A DNA stretch of 64,000 bases. It comes from Buchnera aphidicola (Hyperomyzus lactucae). GTDB lineage: Bacteria > Pseudomonadota > Gammaproteobacteria > Enterobacterales > Enterobacteriaceae. The position numbers and the translations under genes were made by a program. The stretch is taken from assembly GCF_005081705.1 (NCBI RefSeq), contig NZ_CP034876.1:577857-641856 (forward strand). Reading direction: 5' to 3'. This document shows positions 9,249 to 18,900 of this stretch, in pieces. Under the pieces are notes generated by a model that was given only the letters and a program-made list of their open reading frames with translations, was not told where the DNA came from and did not search any database. How positions within the stretch are numbered: the stretch's first letter is position 1; each line of letters begins with the position of its first letter.

Positions 9249-10379
9249 ATGTTTATATCTCCCCAAATAAGTTTATATATTCACATTCCGTGGTGCTTGA
9301 AAAAATGCGGATATTGTGATTTTCATTCCTATGTAAGTCAAAGCATTATTCCTGAACAACAATATATTGAACATTTATTAAAAGATTTAGAAAAAGATCT
9401 ATCTCTAGTTGATTATAGAGAAATAAATACTATTTTTATTGGAGGTGGAACACCTAGTTTGCTCCAAAGTCAATCTATAGAAAAATTACTGAATGGTATA
9501 AAAAAAAGAAGTATAGTTTCTAAAATTGCAGAAATTAGTATAGAAGCTAATCCAAAAAAATTAGAATACAAACGTTTTATTAATTATAAAAAATCTGGAA
9601 TTAATCGTTTTTCTATAGGTGTTCAAACATTTAATTCAAATTTATTAAGAAAAATAGAACGTACATATAATTACAAGGAAATAATAGATGCTATTAAAGC
9701 ATCACAAAAAAACAATTATAATCTAAATCTAGATTTAATGTATGGTTTACCTGATCAGTTGTTGGAAGATGCATTATCAGATTTACGATATGCCATTCAA
9801 TATTCTCCATCTCATATATCATGGTATCAACTCACTATAGAACCCAACACTCCTTTTTATGCAAGAAAAATTAAACTACCTAATGAAGATATAATTTTTA
9901 AAATGCTAAATAAAGGAGATAGTTTATTAAAAAAAGCAGGATATAAAAAATATGAAATATCTTCTTATTCAAAAGAAAATTACCAGTGTCAACATAATTT
10001 AAATTATTGGAATTTTGGAGACTATATAGGAATAGGATGCGGTGCTCATGGAAAAATTACTCAAAAAAATGGAAAAATTATTAGAACGCTTAAAAATAAA
10101 AACATGAATGATTTTTTAAATGGTAACTATCTAAATTCTATAAACATTATTTCTGATAAAGAGAAAATATTTGAATATTTTATGAATGTTTTTAGATTAT
10201 ACCAGCCTGTTTTTAAAAAACATTTCAGAGAAAAAACCAATATAAACGAAATGGTTATAGAAAAAAATATTGAAATAGCAATAAAAGAAGGATTTTTAAT
10301 AAATACAATAGATTATTGGGATACGACAAAAAAGGGAAAATTATTTTTAAATTCATTATTAGAAATTTTTTTAAATTAA
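9249..10379 (+). CDS. hemW: Heme chaperone / radical SAM protein HemW
   Basis: Radical-SAM protein related to coproporphyrinogen dehydrogenase; family members act as heme chaperones rather than as HemN. The cluster motif CxxxCxxC appears as WCLKKCGYCDF near the N terminus (PWC at about residue 15), followed by GGGTPSLL and SIGVQTFNSNLLRKIERTY. At 376 aa it matches E. coli HemW (378) and lacks the HemN N-terminal extension. It is the last gene of the gshB-hemW run and faces convergent trmB across 10 nt. hemC and hemD elsewhere in the window show that heme-pathway genes are retained. Confidence 0.94.
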   Translation: MFISPQISLYIHIPWCLKKCGYCDFHSYVSQSIIPEQQYIEHLLKDLEKDLSLVDYREINTIFIGGGTPSLLQSQSIEKLLNGIKKRSIVSKIAEISIEANPKKLEYKRFINYKKSGINRFSIGVQTFNSNLLRKIERTYNYKEIIDAIKASQKNNYNLNLDLMYGLPDQLLEDALSDLRYAIQYSPSHISWYQLTIEPNTPFYARKIKLPNEDIIFKMLNKGDSLLKKAGYKKYEISSYSKENYQCQHNLNYWNFGDYIGIGCGAHGKITQKNGKIIRTLKNKNMNDFLNGNYLNSINIISDKEKIFEYFMNVFRLYQPVFKKHFREKTNINEMVIEKNIEIAIKEGFLINTIDYWDTTKKGKLFLNSLLEIFLN

Positions 10380-10389
10380 ATGTAAAATA

Positions 10390-11112
10390 TTATTCTTTTA
10401 ATTGAAACATTAAATCAAAAATTTTATTACCTTGAAGACATCCTTTCTTTTCAAATTTAGTAATCTCACGAAAGATGGGGCGTTTAATAAACGTATTGTT
10501 TTTAGATAAATTTTTATATTTTTCAATGTTTTTAATTTCATCTAATATATAATAAGCATATTCTTCTGAATCAGTAGCAATGTGTAATATACCACTAATA
10601 ATTAATTTCTTTGCAATTTTTTCTAAAAAACTACTTTTCAAAAGTCTTCTTTTATGATGACGTTTTTTATTCCACGGATCTGGAAAAAAAATTTGTACCT
10701 TTGATAAAGTACGATCTGAAATCATAGTATTGATGACTTCAATTGCATCATGATAAATAATCCTTAAATTATTAATTTTAGAAGAATAAGCAAAATGTAA
10801 ACAAGAACCTATTCCTGATTTATATACTTCTATTCCTAAAAAATTTTTATTAGGAAATTTTACTGCATTTTTAACTAAAGATTTACCTGAACCAAAACCA
10901 ATTTCTAACACAATTGGAGCCTTATAATTATCAAATATAGATATTAAGCTTAATGGTTTTAACTGAAAATCAATCCCTATTAATGACCAATATTTTTGAA
11001 TGGCTTGTAATTGAGCTCTAGTAATACGACCTTTTCGACATACAAAACTACGAATCTGACGTAAAAAAGTACCATTATGATTATATTTCGGTATTAAAAT
11101 GTTGTTTCTCAT
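10390..11112 (-). CDS. trmB: tRNA (guanine-N7-)-methyltransferase
   Basis: Makes m7G46 in tRNA variable loops using SAM. The SAM-binding motif is VLEIGFGSGKSLV. The family signatures FFPDPWNKKRHHKRRLL and HIATDSEEYAYYIL are intact. At 240 aa it matches E. coli TrmB (239). ATG at 11112 begins MRNNILIPKYNHNGTFLRQIRSFVCR in family register. It is divergent from mutY with a 122-nt spacer, as in the E. coli mutY-trmB arrangement. Confidence 0.96.
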   Translation of the reverse strand: MRNNILIPKYNHNGTFLRQIRSFVCRKGRITRAQLQAIQKYWSLIGIDFQLKPLSLISIFDNYKAPIVLEIGFGSGKSLVKNAVKFPNKNFLGIEVYKSGIGSCLHFAYSSKINNLRIIYHDAIEVINTMISDRTLSKVQIFFPDPWNKKRHHKRRLLKSSFLEKIAKKLIISGILHIATDSEEYAYYILDEIKNIEKYKNLSKNNTFIKRPIFREITKFEKKGCLQGNKIFDLMFQLKE

Positions 11113-11234
11113 ATTTTTTTATTTTTTATTTAAAATGAATGGAATATTTATAGAATATTACCTAAACAAGATTAGTTTTTTTAAGAAAATATCTATAAAA
11201 CTTATTTTATTTTTTGTAAAATGGTTAAACTATA

Positions 11235-12311
11235 ATGACAATATATTTTTTTTCACAGCTTGTTCTCAACTGGTACCATGAAAATGGTAGAAAAAACTTA
11301 CCATGGCAGATAAACAAAACATTGTACACTGTATGGATATCTGAAATTATGTTACAACAAACTAAAGTCAAATCTGTTATTCCATATTTTAAAAAATTTA
11401 TATTAAATTTTCCAAACATAAAATCTATAAATGATAGCAATGTAGATAAAATTTTACATTTATGGAGCGGTCTTGGATATTATAGTAGAGCCAGAAATAT
11501 TTATAAATCAGCACAAATAATTAAAAAAAAACATCAAGGAATATTTCCTAGTCATTTTTCAGATGTAATCAAATTACCAGGAATAGGGAGATCTACAGCA
11601 GGAGCTATTTTATCTTTATCATTAAATTTTTTTTATCCTATTTTAGACGGAAATGTAAAAAGAATTTTAATCCGCTACAATGGTATCATTGGATATTTGC
11701 AAGATAGAACAATAGAAAAAACATTATGGAATATAATTAAAATAATTACTCCAGTACATAATACTGGAAAATTTAATCAAGCCATGATGGATATAGGATC
11801 AAAGATTTGTCTCCCTAAACAACCTAAATGTAATGTTTGTCCATTAAATCAAAAGTGTATTGCTAGATTAGAAGAAAACTGGGAAAAGTATCCTATAAAA
11901 AAGATAAAAAAAACATGCCCTAAAAGAATATCTTGGTTTATTATCATCGAATTTAAAAATACTTTTTGGGTGGAAAAAAACATCACAAATAAGCTTTGGA
12001 ATAATTTATTTTGTTTTCCCAGATTTGATAATGAAATTTTAGCTTTAAATTGGATAAAAGAAAAAAAAATTAATACAAAAAAAAATGAAAAAATAACACC
12101 TTTTTCTCATACATTTAGTCATTTTATCTTAGATATTCATCCAATTTTAATTAAATTATCTTGTATGTCAAATTTTTATGAAAAAAATAATATAGGTCTT
12201 TGGTATAATTTACAAAATCCTCAAAATATAGGATTACCTCGACCAGTACAAAAAATAATTGAAATGTTCAAAAAAAATGCTTTAAAAAGAAAGGAGTATG
12301 AGAAACAATGA
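11235..12311 (+). CDS. mutY: A/G-specific adenine DNA glycosylase
   Basis: Removes adenine mispaired with 8-oxoguanine. Visible: catalytic Glu in [12 protein letters not shown], helix-hairpin-helix [13 protein letters not shown], catalytic Asp in [10 protein letters not shown], and the [4Fe-4S] ligands C-x6-C-x2-C-x5-C in [20 protein letters not shown]-terminal NUDIX-like domain is present with [12 protein letters not shown]. The 358 aa are close to the E. coli length (350). The stop overlaps the yggX start by 4 nt, so translation is probably coupled. Retention of mutY fits the strong oxidative and AT mutation pressure of this genome. Confidence 0.96.
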   Translation: MTIYFFSQLVLNWYHENGRKNLPWQINKTLYTVWISEIMLQQTKVKSVIPYFKKFILNFPNIKSINDSNVDKILHLWSGLGYYSRARNIYKSAQIIKKKHQGIFPSHFSDVIKLPGIGRSTAGAILSLSLNFFYPILDGNVKRILIRYNGIIGYLQDRTIEKTLWNIIKIITPVHNTGKFNQAMMDIGSKICLPKQPKCNVCPLNQKCIARLEENWEKYPIKKIKKTCPKRISWFIIIEFKNTFWVEKNITNKLWNNLFCFPRFDNEILALNWIKEKKINTKKNEKITPFSHTFSHFILDIHPILIKLSCMSNFYEKNNIGLWYNLQNPQNIGLPRPVQKIIEMFKKNALKRKEYEKQ

Positions 12312-12541
12312 AACGTATGATTTTTTGCACCTTTTTAAATAAAAAATCTGAAGGTCAAGATTTTCAATGTTATCCAGGTGAATTAGGGAAAAAAATATAC
12401 AATGAAATTTCTAAGAAAGCATGGAAAAAATGGCTGATAAAACAAACTATTTTGATCAACGAAAACAAGCTTAATATGTTTAAATGTGAAGATCGTAAAA
12501 AAATAGAAAAATACATGATATTATTTTTATTTCAAAAATAG
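12308..12541 (+). CDS. yggX: Fe(II)-trafficking protein YggX
   Basis: Small iron-trafficking protein that protects Fe-S proteins from oxidation. [20 protein letters not shown] and [21 protein letters not shown] match the family closely, including the single N-terminal Cys. At 77 aa it lacks about 14 C-terminal residues of the E. coli protein. The start ATG overlaps the mutY stop, and an AAAGGAG within the mutY 3' end (about 12289-12295) can serve as ribosome-binding site. mutY-yggX adjacency is conserved in enterobacteria; the pairing with an Fe-S glycosylase is functionally sensible. Confidence 0.95.
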   Translation: MKRMIFCTFLNKKSEGQDFQCYPGELGKKIYNEISKKAWKKWLIKQTILINENKLNMFKCEDRKKIEKYMILFLFQK

Positions 12542-12632
12542 TGCTATTTTATATCAAAAAATTCTATTATTATATTTAACAACTTTATGCTAACAAAATA
12601 TATTAATTATTAAATAAAAAAAATTTTGCACA

Positions 12633-13418
12633 GTGCTTATATTTGATTCTGGAGCAGGTGGACTATCTGTACTCAAAATAATAAAAAAATTTTTTCCTAA
12701 TATTCATTATATTTATATATTAGATAATGAAGCATTTCCTTATGGAAATAAAAAAGAAGTCTTTCTTATCGAAAGAAGTATAAAGATCATTAATAAAATT
12801 AAAAAAAAATACCCTATTAACATAGTAGTGATAGCTTGTAATACATTGAGTACTTTAGCTTTGTCAGATTTGAGAAAAACATTTAATTTTCCTATTATGG
12901 GAATTTTCCCCGCAATAAAAGATGCGGAAAAAATAACAAAAAATAAAATTATTGGTTTAATAGCAACTAAAGCAACAATTAACTCTTCTTATATTAGAAA
13001 TATAATATACAAAAAATCTGGGGGTAATATTATAAAAACAATAGGTACAAATAAATTAGCTTTAATGGCTGAAAAGAAAATTAGAGGTATTAAAGTTTCA
13101 AAAATAGAATTAAAAAATATTTTTAAACCATGGGTTAATTTACAAGTACAACCTGATACAATTATATTAGGCTGTACTCATTTTTTATTATTAAAAAAAG
13201 AAATTAAAAAAACTTTAAATAAACAATCTGTTTTTTTTGTTGATTCAACAAAACACACAATATTTCAGATCAAAAATTATTTTCAAAAAATCAATTTTGA
13301 TCAAAAAATAAAAAGTAATATTTTTTTTTATTCACAAAAAGATAAAGAATTAAAGGAATTAATATTATTTTTACAAAAATATCAATTTAAAAAAATTAAA
13401 CACATTGATTTAAATTAA
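12633..13418 (+). CDS. murI: Glutamate racemase
   Basis: Makes D-glutamate for peptidoglycan. Both catalytic cysteines are present: VIACNTLSTLAL and ILGCTHFLLL. The N-terminal IFDSGAGGLSVL and FPYGNKKE motifs are intact. The only plausible start is GTG at 12633: the frame is closed by TAA at 12615 and has no ATG before the first strand, so the E. coli N-terminal extension is missing (261 versus 285 aa). The 3' end overlaps convergent sbcB by 23 nt. Retention shows peptidoglycan synthesis is still supported here, together with amiB and the ftsN remnant. Confidence 0.93.
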   Translation: MLIFDSGAGGLSVLKIIKKFFPNIHYIYILDNEAFPYGNKKEVFLIERSIKIINKIKKKYPINIVVIACNTLSTLALSDLRKTFNFPIMGIFPAIKDAEKITKNKIIGLIATKATINSSYIRNIIYKKSGGNIIKTIGTNKLALMAEKKIRGIKVSKIELKNIFKPWVNLQVQPDTIILGCTHFLLLKKEIKKTLNKQSVFFVDSTKHTIFQIKNYFQKINFDQKIKSNIFFYSQKDKELKELILFLQKYQFKKIKHIDLN

Positions 13419-14847
13419 TACTTTCATAATATAATTTTTGATATTTTTTTAATACATAATCTAATAATTTTCTAAGTAATGTTGTTTTTTTAATATTAGA
13501 AGAATTTTCTTTTAATAAACATTCAATCTTTTTTTGATATTCTTTTAAAGAAAATGGATTTAAAATTTTAAAACAATGTTTTAACCATATTTTTTTTTCA
13601 TTTTTTTCTAGTGTTTCGTAAAAATTACGAGCACGATAACGAAACAACAAAGTCTTTAAACGAGGATCATTAAAATCAAAAGAAAAATTTTTTAAAAAAC
13701 ATGGTTTACTATCTCTAATAGTTTTAATAATTTTTTTATCATGAACGTTAAAAAAAGAATCATATATTTGTAAATCAACATTGGAAGATTTATTAGAATT
13801 ATTTTCTTTAGAAAAAATAACTTGAATATTTTTTATAAAAAAAAGATTTTTTTTAAAGAAATTAACTTTTTCATTACATGAATAGATATTAAAATTTAAT
13901 CGATCATAGTCTTCTTTACGAATTGTTTTCATCGGTGCTAATATAGGGCAGCGATTAAAATACACTAATACTATTCCTAAATCGAATAAATTTTTTATAA
14001 AATCACTTTCAAAATTAATTTTTCGACATAAAAAGATTAATTTTTCAATATCTTTAAATAAATCAATAGAAATTAAGATATTTTTATTTTTTTGATGCCA
14101 TGTTATTGGAAGTATACAACTAATATTTCGACGAGCTGCACCAAAAAAACTAGAAACATAAAAAATAGGTTCATTTTTTTTTAGATTAATTAATTTGTAT
14201 AATTCATTTTTATTTCTCATTTTAAAAAAAAAATCAAATAATTTGGGCTGTTTTTTTTTAATAAGTTTTGCCATCTCAATAGTAGCATATACATCTGACA
14301 TGGCATCATGTGCATTAAAATGCATAATGTTATTTATCTTTGTTAAATCTGATAATTTAAAACTAGGAAGTCCCAGTTCGTTTCTAGGCCATTTTATACC
14401 ATCTGGTCTTAACGCATAACATACTCTTAATAAATTTAATAAATCCCAACGGGAATTCTCATTCCGCCAGCTCCATTCATAAGAATCAAGAAAATTTCTA
14501 TAAAATATATTTCTTGTAATTTCATCATCAAAATTTATATTATTATAACCAATAATACAAGTATGAGGTTGTGTTAAAATAGAATGTATTTTTCTTGAAA
14601 AATTATATTCATTCATTCCATGTTTTTGGGTATATTGAGGAGTAATATTAGTAATTAAAATAGAATAAGGATCAGGTAAATAATCATCTGATGGAAAACA
14701 ATAAAAACACTCTGGATTATCTAAAATATTTAAATTTATGTCTGTTCTAATACAAGCGAATTGAGCCGGTTTATCTAAAGATGTATGTATTCCAAAAGTT
14801 TCATAGTCATAAAATAAAAAAGTAGGTTTTTTTTTTAAAAGTATCAT
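13396..14847 (-). CDS. sbcB: Exodeoxyribonuclease I
   Basis: Processive 3'-5' single-strand DNA exonuclease of the DEDDh family. FLFYDYETFGIHTSLDKPAQFA carries the first Asp/Glu pair (split here as YDYETFG), GYNNINFDDEITRNIFYRNF the second motif, and NAHDAMSDVYATIEMAKL the final His/Asp motif. At 483 aa it is full length (E. coli 475). Codons 3-7 contain an A10 run that is in frame, showing that not every long homopolymer here disrupts a gene. It is divergent from tmaR, its E. coli neighbour. Confidence 0.95.
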   Translation of the reverse strand: MILLKKKPTFLFYDYETFGIHTSLDKPAQFACIRTDINLNILDNPECFYCFPSDDYLPDPYSILITNITPQYTQKHGMNEYNFSRKIHSILTQPHTCIIGYNNINFDDEITRNIFYRNFLDSYEWSWRNENSRWDLLNLLRVCYALRPDGIKWPRNELGLPSFKLSDLTKINNIMHFNAHDAMSDVYATIEMAKLIKKKQPKLFDFFFKMRNKNELYKLINLKKNEPIFYVSSFFGAARRNISCILPITWHQKNKNILISIDLFKDIEKLIFLCRKINFESDFIKNLFDLGIVLVYFNRCPILAPMKTIRKEDYDRLNFNIYSCNEKVNFFKKNLFFIKNIQVIFSKENNSNKSSNVDLQIYDSFFNVHDKKIIKTIRDSKPCFLKNFSFDFNDPRLKTLLFRYRARNFYETLEKNEKKIWLKHCFKILNPFSLKEYQKKIECLLKENSSNIKKTTLLRKLLDYVLKKYQKLYYESINLNQCV

Positions 14848-14898
14848 ATTGTTATAAATATAATTTAAAATTCAAGGTTGATAAAAAGGGAGTTTAAC

Positions 14899-15207
14899 AT
14901 GTCAGAAACAAAAAAGTCATTTAAAAATGTATTAGAATTTGTACATAAGTTTAGAAGAAAAAACAAAATTAAAAGAGAAATATGCGATATTGAAAAAAAA
15001 ATTAGAGATAATCAAAAGAGAATATTGCTTTTAGACAATCTTAGTCAATATATTACATTGGATATGAATTATGAAGAAATAAAAAAAATAATTTTTACGA
15101 TGAAAAACGATTATGAAGATAGAATAGATGATTACATTGTTAAAAATGCAGAATTATCAAAAGAAAAAAGGAATTTATCAAAAGAATTAAAATTGATTAT
15201 TGATTAA
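14899..15207 (+). CDS. tmaR: TmaR (YeeX), PTS system regulator
   Basis: Small coiled-coil protein; in E. coli it sequesters PTS Enzyme I at the cell pole and so tunes sugar uptake. The match to E. coli YeeX is very close: [36 protein letters not shown] and [23 protein letters not shown]-initiated frame opens at 14878, but ATG at 14899 follows an AAGGGAG ribosome-binding site by 6 nt and aligns with the E. coli start, giving 102 aa. The C terminus is a few residues short. With mtlA in the same window, a PTS permease and its presumed spatial regulator are both kept. Confidence 0.92.
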   Translation: MSETKKSFKNVLEFVHKFRRKNKIKREICDIEKKIRDNQKRILLLDNLSQYITLDMNYEEIKKIIFTMKNDYEDRIDDYIVKNAELSKEKRNLSKELKLIID

Positions 15208-15236
15208 AAAATATTATCAGATAAAAAATATTTTTT

Positions 15237-15309
15237 CTCCCCTGACTGGATTCGAACCAGTGACATACGGATTAACAGTCCGCCGTTCTACCAACTGAAC
15301 TACAGAGGA
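15237..15309 (-). tRNA. tRNA-Asn (GTT)
   Basis: A full cloverleaf on the minus strand: acceptor TCCTCTG pairs with CAGGGGA, discriminator G, anticodon loop CTGTTAA. The 3' CCA is not encoded (AAA follows). It is almost identical to E. coli tRNA-Asn. Confidence 0.97.
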
Positions 15310-15433
15310 ATATAAATATATATATCAAAATTTTACATATCTGTCAAATATATATAAATATTTTTTAAAAAAATAAAAAGAATTCTAGATTATTAGAAAA
15401 AATTCATTTATAGTAAAGAGAGTATAAAAACGT

Positions 15434-15506
15434 GGCCCTTTAGCTCAGTGGTAAGAGCAAGCGACTCATAATCGCTTGGTCGCTGGTTCAAATCCAGCAA
15501 GGGCCA
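15434..15506 (+). tRNA. ileX: tRNA-Ile2 (CAT anticodon, lysidine-type)
   Basis: Acceptor GGCCCTT/AAGGGCC, anticodon loop CTCATAA. The CAT anticodon invites a tRNA-Met label, but acceptor stem, D-arm and anticodon stem (AGCGA/TCGCT with GGTCGCTGG) match E. coli ileX, the AUA-reading tRNA whose C34 is changed to lysidine by TilS, rather than elongator Met tRNA. CCA is not encoded (TCA follows the discriminator). AUA is a very frequent codon in this AT-rich genome, so this tRNA carries a heavy load. Confidence 0.9.
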
Positions 15507-15634
15507 TCAATAAAACTTAATACTTCTATATTATGCTATCTAATAAAAATTATGTTAATTTTTGATATCAATTAAATTATTAGTATTTAGAATGATATTC
15601 TAAAAATTTTATAATTAATTAGGATTTAATTTTT

Positions 15635-16279
15635 ATGAACTGGAAGAAAGAATTTATTGATTTTTCTTTTAAAAAAAAAGCATTAAAATTCGGAAGGTTT
15701 AAATTAAAATCAGGACGGACAAGTCCTTATTTTTTTAATTCAGGTCTACTATCTACAGGAAAAGATATTACTAAAATTGGTCTATTTTATGCCCGTTCCA
15801 TAATAGACTCAAAAATGAAATTTGACGTCTTATTTGGTGCTGCATACAAAGGAATTCCTATTGTTGTAGCTACTGCTATAGCGTTAAAAAATTATTACAA
15901 TTTAAATATCCCCTATGCTTTCAATCGAAAAGAACAAAAAAAACATGGAGAAAAAGGAGATTTAATTGGAAGAGAAATTAGTGATAAAAACATTATTATT
16001 CTAGATGATGTCATTACATCGGGTACAGCAATACATCAATCAATTGAAATGATAGAAGAAAAAAAAGCAAAAATATCTTCTATATTTGTGCTTTTAGATA
16101 GAAAAGAAAAAGGAAAAAGAAATTTACATACTATTCACCACCTTAATAACAAGAAAAGTTATAAAATAATTTCAATAATTACTATTGAAGATTTGATTTC
16201 CTATTTACTAAGAGATACAAACTTAAAAAAACATATACCCGAATTAACAAAATATCGCGAAAAATATGGAATTGACTAG
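15635..16279 (+). CDS. pyrE: Orotate phosphoribosyltransferase
   Basis: Adds phosphoribose from PRPP to orotate in pyrimidine synthesis. The PRPP-binding motif IIILDDVITSGTAI, the flexible loop RKEQKKHGEKGDLIG and the N-terminal KFGRFKLKSGRTSPYFFN are all present. 214 aa, as in E. coli (213). It starts 128 nt after tRNA-Ile2 and faces convergent dut across 19 nt, retaining the E. coli pyrE/dut neighbourhood in reduced form. Confidence 0.97.
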   Translation: MNWKKEFIDFSFKKKALKFGRFKLKSGRTSPYFFNSGLLSTGKDITKIGLFYARSIIDSKMKFDVLFGAAYKGIPIVVATAIALKNYYNLNIPYAFNRKEQKKHGEKGDLIGREISDKNIIILDDVITSGTAIHQSIEMIEEKKAKISSIFVLLDRKEKGKRNLHTIHHLNNKKSYKIISIITIEDLISYLLRDTNLKKHIPELTKYREKYGID

Positions 16280-16298
16280 AAATCAGTAAAATTCTTTA

Positions 16299-16754
16299 CT
16301 AAATTACACCAGAATGACCAAATCCTTTTTTAGCCCGTACAGTTTTTTTGAACTCTTTAACTAGAGAAAAATGGGGTTTTATAACTGGAATAAATATTAT
16401 TTGCGCAATTCTATCGTACGGATTAATATAAAAATCTTTTTCACTACGATTCCAAAGAGATATCATTAATTGACCTTGATAATCTGAATCAATTAAACCA
16501 ACTAAGTTGCCTAATACAATTCCTTTCTTATGACCCAATCCAGATCGAGGCAAAATTAAAGCTGTAACATTTGGATCTGCAATGTATATTGCTATTCCTG
16601 TTGGAACTAAAATAGTTTTTTGAGATTTTAATTTAGTTTTTTTTTCCAAACAAGCTCTAAGATCTAAACCAGACGATCCCATCGTTGCATATTTTGGTAA
16701 CAAAAAACTTTTACTTATCTCTGAATTTAAAATTTTTATTTCAATATTTTTCAT
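16299..16754 (-). CDS. dut: dUTP diphosphatase
   Basis: Trimeric dUTPase that keeps uracil out of DNA and supplies dUMP. Motifs in order: [10 protein letters not shown] (1), [16 protein letters not shown] (2), [18 protein letters not shown] (3), RIAQIIF (4), GFGHSG (5). The frame is open to 16811, but ATG at 16754 ([10 protein letters not shown]) gives 151 aa and aligns with the E. coli start, avoiding overlap with cysQ. cysQ lies 38 nt upstream on the same strand, probably cotranscribed. Confidence 0.96.
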   Translation of the reverse strand: MKNIEIKILNSEISKSFLLPKYATMGSSGLDLRACLEKKTKLKSQKTILVPTGIAIYIADPNVTALILPRSGLGHKKGIVLGNLVGLIDSDYQGQLMISLWNRSEKDFYINPYDRIAQIIFIPVIKPHFSLVKEFKKTVRAKKGFGHSGVI

Positions 16755-16792
16755 AAGAATATTACATTTTAAAGTAATTTGACTAATAAAAA

Positions 16793-17560
16793 TTAAGATG
16801 TAGATGCACAAAAACCAGTATTAACAAAAGAACGACGAGAAGATAATGAATAATTTAAATTTTCATCCGTCCATGTTTTAACCTTTCCACCAGCTGCGAC
16901 TACAATGGAATGACCGGCTGCAGTATCCCAAATATGAGTATTTCCAAATCTTGGATAAATATGCGCTATTCCTTCTGCTATCAAACAAAATTTTAATGAA
17001 GAACCCATTTTTTTTATTCTGTAATTTTTTCTTGCTCGTAAATAATCTTTTAATTCTTTATCAGGATGCGAACGACTAGTAATTAACAAAGGAACTTTTG
17101 ATTTAGAAACATAAATTCTTTCTTTGTAACCAGGTTTTTTTTCTTTCCAAGCGTGTTTATTTAAAGAACAATACAAAATATCAAAAAAAGGAGCGTATAT
17201 TACCCCTAATACAGGAATTCCGTTTTTAATTAAGCTGATATTTACTGTAAATTCACCATTTTTTTTTAAAAATTCTTTAGTTCCATCTAATGGATCTACT
17301 AACCAGTAATGATTCCAATGTTGACAAATTTTAAAATTATATAATTCCTCTTCGGAAAGAATTGGAATATTGGGGGTAATTAATGAAAGTCCTTTTTTAA
17401 TTATACTATTAGCTTCGTGATCAACATTAGTTATAGGAGTTTTATCTGATTTGTAAGAAATATTTATAAATTTTTCAGAATTATAAAATTTCATAATTGT
17501 ATTACCGGCGCTACGTGCCAACCCACAAATTTTATCTAACATTTTATGCCATATATTCAT
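16793..17560 (-). CDS. cysQ: 3'(2'),5'-bisphosphate nucleotidase
   Basis: Removes the 3' phosphate from PAP formed during sulfate assimilation, and possibly from PAPS. It is a Mg-dependent, Li-sensitive phosphatase of the inositol monophosphatase fold: SEEELYN metal ligand, [21 protein letters not shown] with the DxDGT-type motif, and the C-terminal [15 protein letters not shown]. 255 aa versus 246 in E. coli. Buchnera is known to reduce sulfate for its host, so a PAP phosphatase is expected. Confidence 0.95.
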   Translation of the reverse strand: MNIWHKMLDKICGLARSAGNTIMKFYNSEKFINISYKSDKTPITNVDHEANSIIKKGLSLITPNIPILSEEELYNFKICQHWNHYWLVDPLDGTKEFLKKNGEFTVNISLIKNGIPVLGVIYAPFFDILYCSLNKHAWKEKKPGYKERIYVSKSKVPLLITSRSHPDKELKDYLRARKNYRIKKMGSSLKFCLIAEGIAHIYPRFGNTHIWDTAAGHSIVVAAGGKVKTWTDENLNYSLSSRRSFVNTGFCASTS

Positions 17561-17587
17561 AGTACCAAAGAAAACATTTTTATAAAA

Positions 17588-18040
17588 TTATTTTTTTGGA
17601 ATTATATTAACCGTAAAATAAAGAAATACTTCGTTATGTGGTTGAAAAATAACTTTGTGTTCACCCACTTGACGTAATAAACCATTAGGTAATCGAATTT
17701 CTTTTTTATTTATTTTAATACCCAGTAGCATCATTTCTTTAATAATATTTCTAACTCCCACAGAACCAAATATCTTACCTTCTTTCCCAACTTTCGATGC
17801 AATTGTTAAAGAATTGACTTTTTTAATTTTATCGGCTCGTGACTGTGCTATTAGCAATTTGCTAATGTTTTCTTTTTCTAATGCAACACGTTGAGCTTCA
17901 AAAGATTCAATATTTTTTTTATTAGCTAAAATAGCTTTTCCTTTTGGGATTAAAAAATTTCTCGCATAACCAGATTTAACATTTATAATTGCTCCGGAAT
18001 CACCTAATTTATAGATTTTAGATAAAAGAATGACTTCCAT
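17588..18040 (-). CDS. rplI: 50S ribosomal protein L9
   Basis: Two-domain ribosomal protein at the base of the L1 stalk. The N-terminal domain reads MEVILLSKIYKLGDSG with the signature GYARNFLIPKGKA; the long connecting helix and the C-terminal domain (RLPNGLLRQVGEHKV) are intact. 150 aa (E. coli 149). It is third in the rpsF-rpsR-rplI operon, 46 nt after rpsR. Confidence 0.97.
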   Translation of the reverse strand: MEVILLSKIYKLGDSGAIINVKSGYARNFLIPKGKAILANKKNIESFEAQRVALEKENISKLLIAQSRADKIKKVNSLTIASKVGKEGKIFGSVGVRNIIKEMMLLGIKINKKEIRLPNGLLRQVGEHKVIFQPHNEVFLYFTVNIIPKK

Positions 18041-18086
18041 AGTTGACCTGTTCTCTTTTTATTTAATGTTTGATTGTATCGTAATT

Positions 18087-18314
18087 TCAACGGTGTTGAT
18101 CAGTATATGGCAATAAAGCAAGATAACGTGCTCTCTTAATAGCTTTAGATAATTGTCTTTGATATTTTGCTCTAGTTCCAGTAATACGACTAGGAACAAT
18201 TTTACCGCTTTCTGTAATATAATTTTTCAGAACAGTGATATCTTTATAATCTATTTCTTTAACGTGTTCTGCAGTAAACCGACAAAATTTTCGACGACGA
18301 AAGTAGCGAACCAT
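18087..18314 (-). CDS. rpsR: 30S ribosomal protein S18
   Basis: Platform protein of the small subunit that binds S6. [44 protein letters not shown] and the basic C terminus are nearly invariant relative to E. coli; 75 aa in both. The gap to rpsF is 82 nt and contains no priB, which lies between them in E. coli. Confidence 0.98.
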   Translation of the reverse strand: MVRYFRRRKFCRFTAEHVKEIDYKDITVLKNYITESGKIVPSRITGTRAKYQRQLSKAIKRARYLALLPYTDQHR

Positions 18315-18396
18315 TTTATTTTCTCCAAAAAAAATATTATAAATAATTATTTTAAAATATTTGATGTTTTCTAATACTTAATATTTTCAATGAATT

Positions 18397-18741
18397 TTAT
18401 TTTTTTTCTTTTTTATCATCTTTAAGTTTTAAAATAGGTGATGATTCAGTTACTGCTTCTTTCATACACATAATGATATTGCGAAGAATAAAATTATTGA
18501 AACGAAATTCTGTTTCTAAAAGATTAATAGTTTGGGGAAAAACTTCTATATTCATTAAAATATAATGTGCTTTATGCAGTTTTTTAATAGAATAAGATAA
18601 CTGGCGTCTACCCCAATCTTCTAAACGATGTATGTTGCCAGAATTATCATGAATTATTTTCTTATATTTTTCTATCATTAAAGGTATTTTGTCACTTTGA
18701 TCAGGATGAACCATGAATATTATTTCATAATGACGCATCAA
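18397..18741 (-). CDS. rpsF: 30S ribosomal protein S6
   Basis: Small-subunit platform protein. [17 protein letters not shown], the [19 protein letters not shown] segment ([11 protein letters not shown]) and YILMNIE identify it. It is 114 aa and lacks the long Glu-rich tail that E. coli S6 receives by RimK glutamylation, ending instead in KKEKK. It is the first gene of the ribosomal cluster; the upstream 160 nt carries its promoter region. Confidence 0.97.
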   Translation of the reverse strand: MMRHYEIIFMVHPDQSDKIPLMIEKYKKIIHDNSGNIHRLEDWGRRQLSYSIKKLHKAHYILMNIEVFPQTINLLETEFRFNNFILRNIIMCMKEAVTESSPILKLKDDKKEKK

Positions 18742-18900
18742 AATGCTCCTTTCGGTTTTTTTTAGCTTCCTTTATAAGATATTTTCTATATATATTTTAA
18801 AGGGAGCAAGGAACTTTTTTAAAATTTTTAAATAATTACTGTATATGGTATTTTAATTACAGAAAAAAATCAATATAATTTGATATTTTAAAAATATACA

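Noticed and set aside
14195..14419. Plus-strand open frame inside sbcB
   Set aside because: It is antisense to a well-conserved exonuclease domain and has no independent support.
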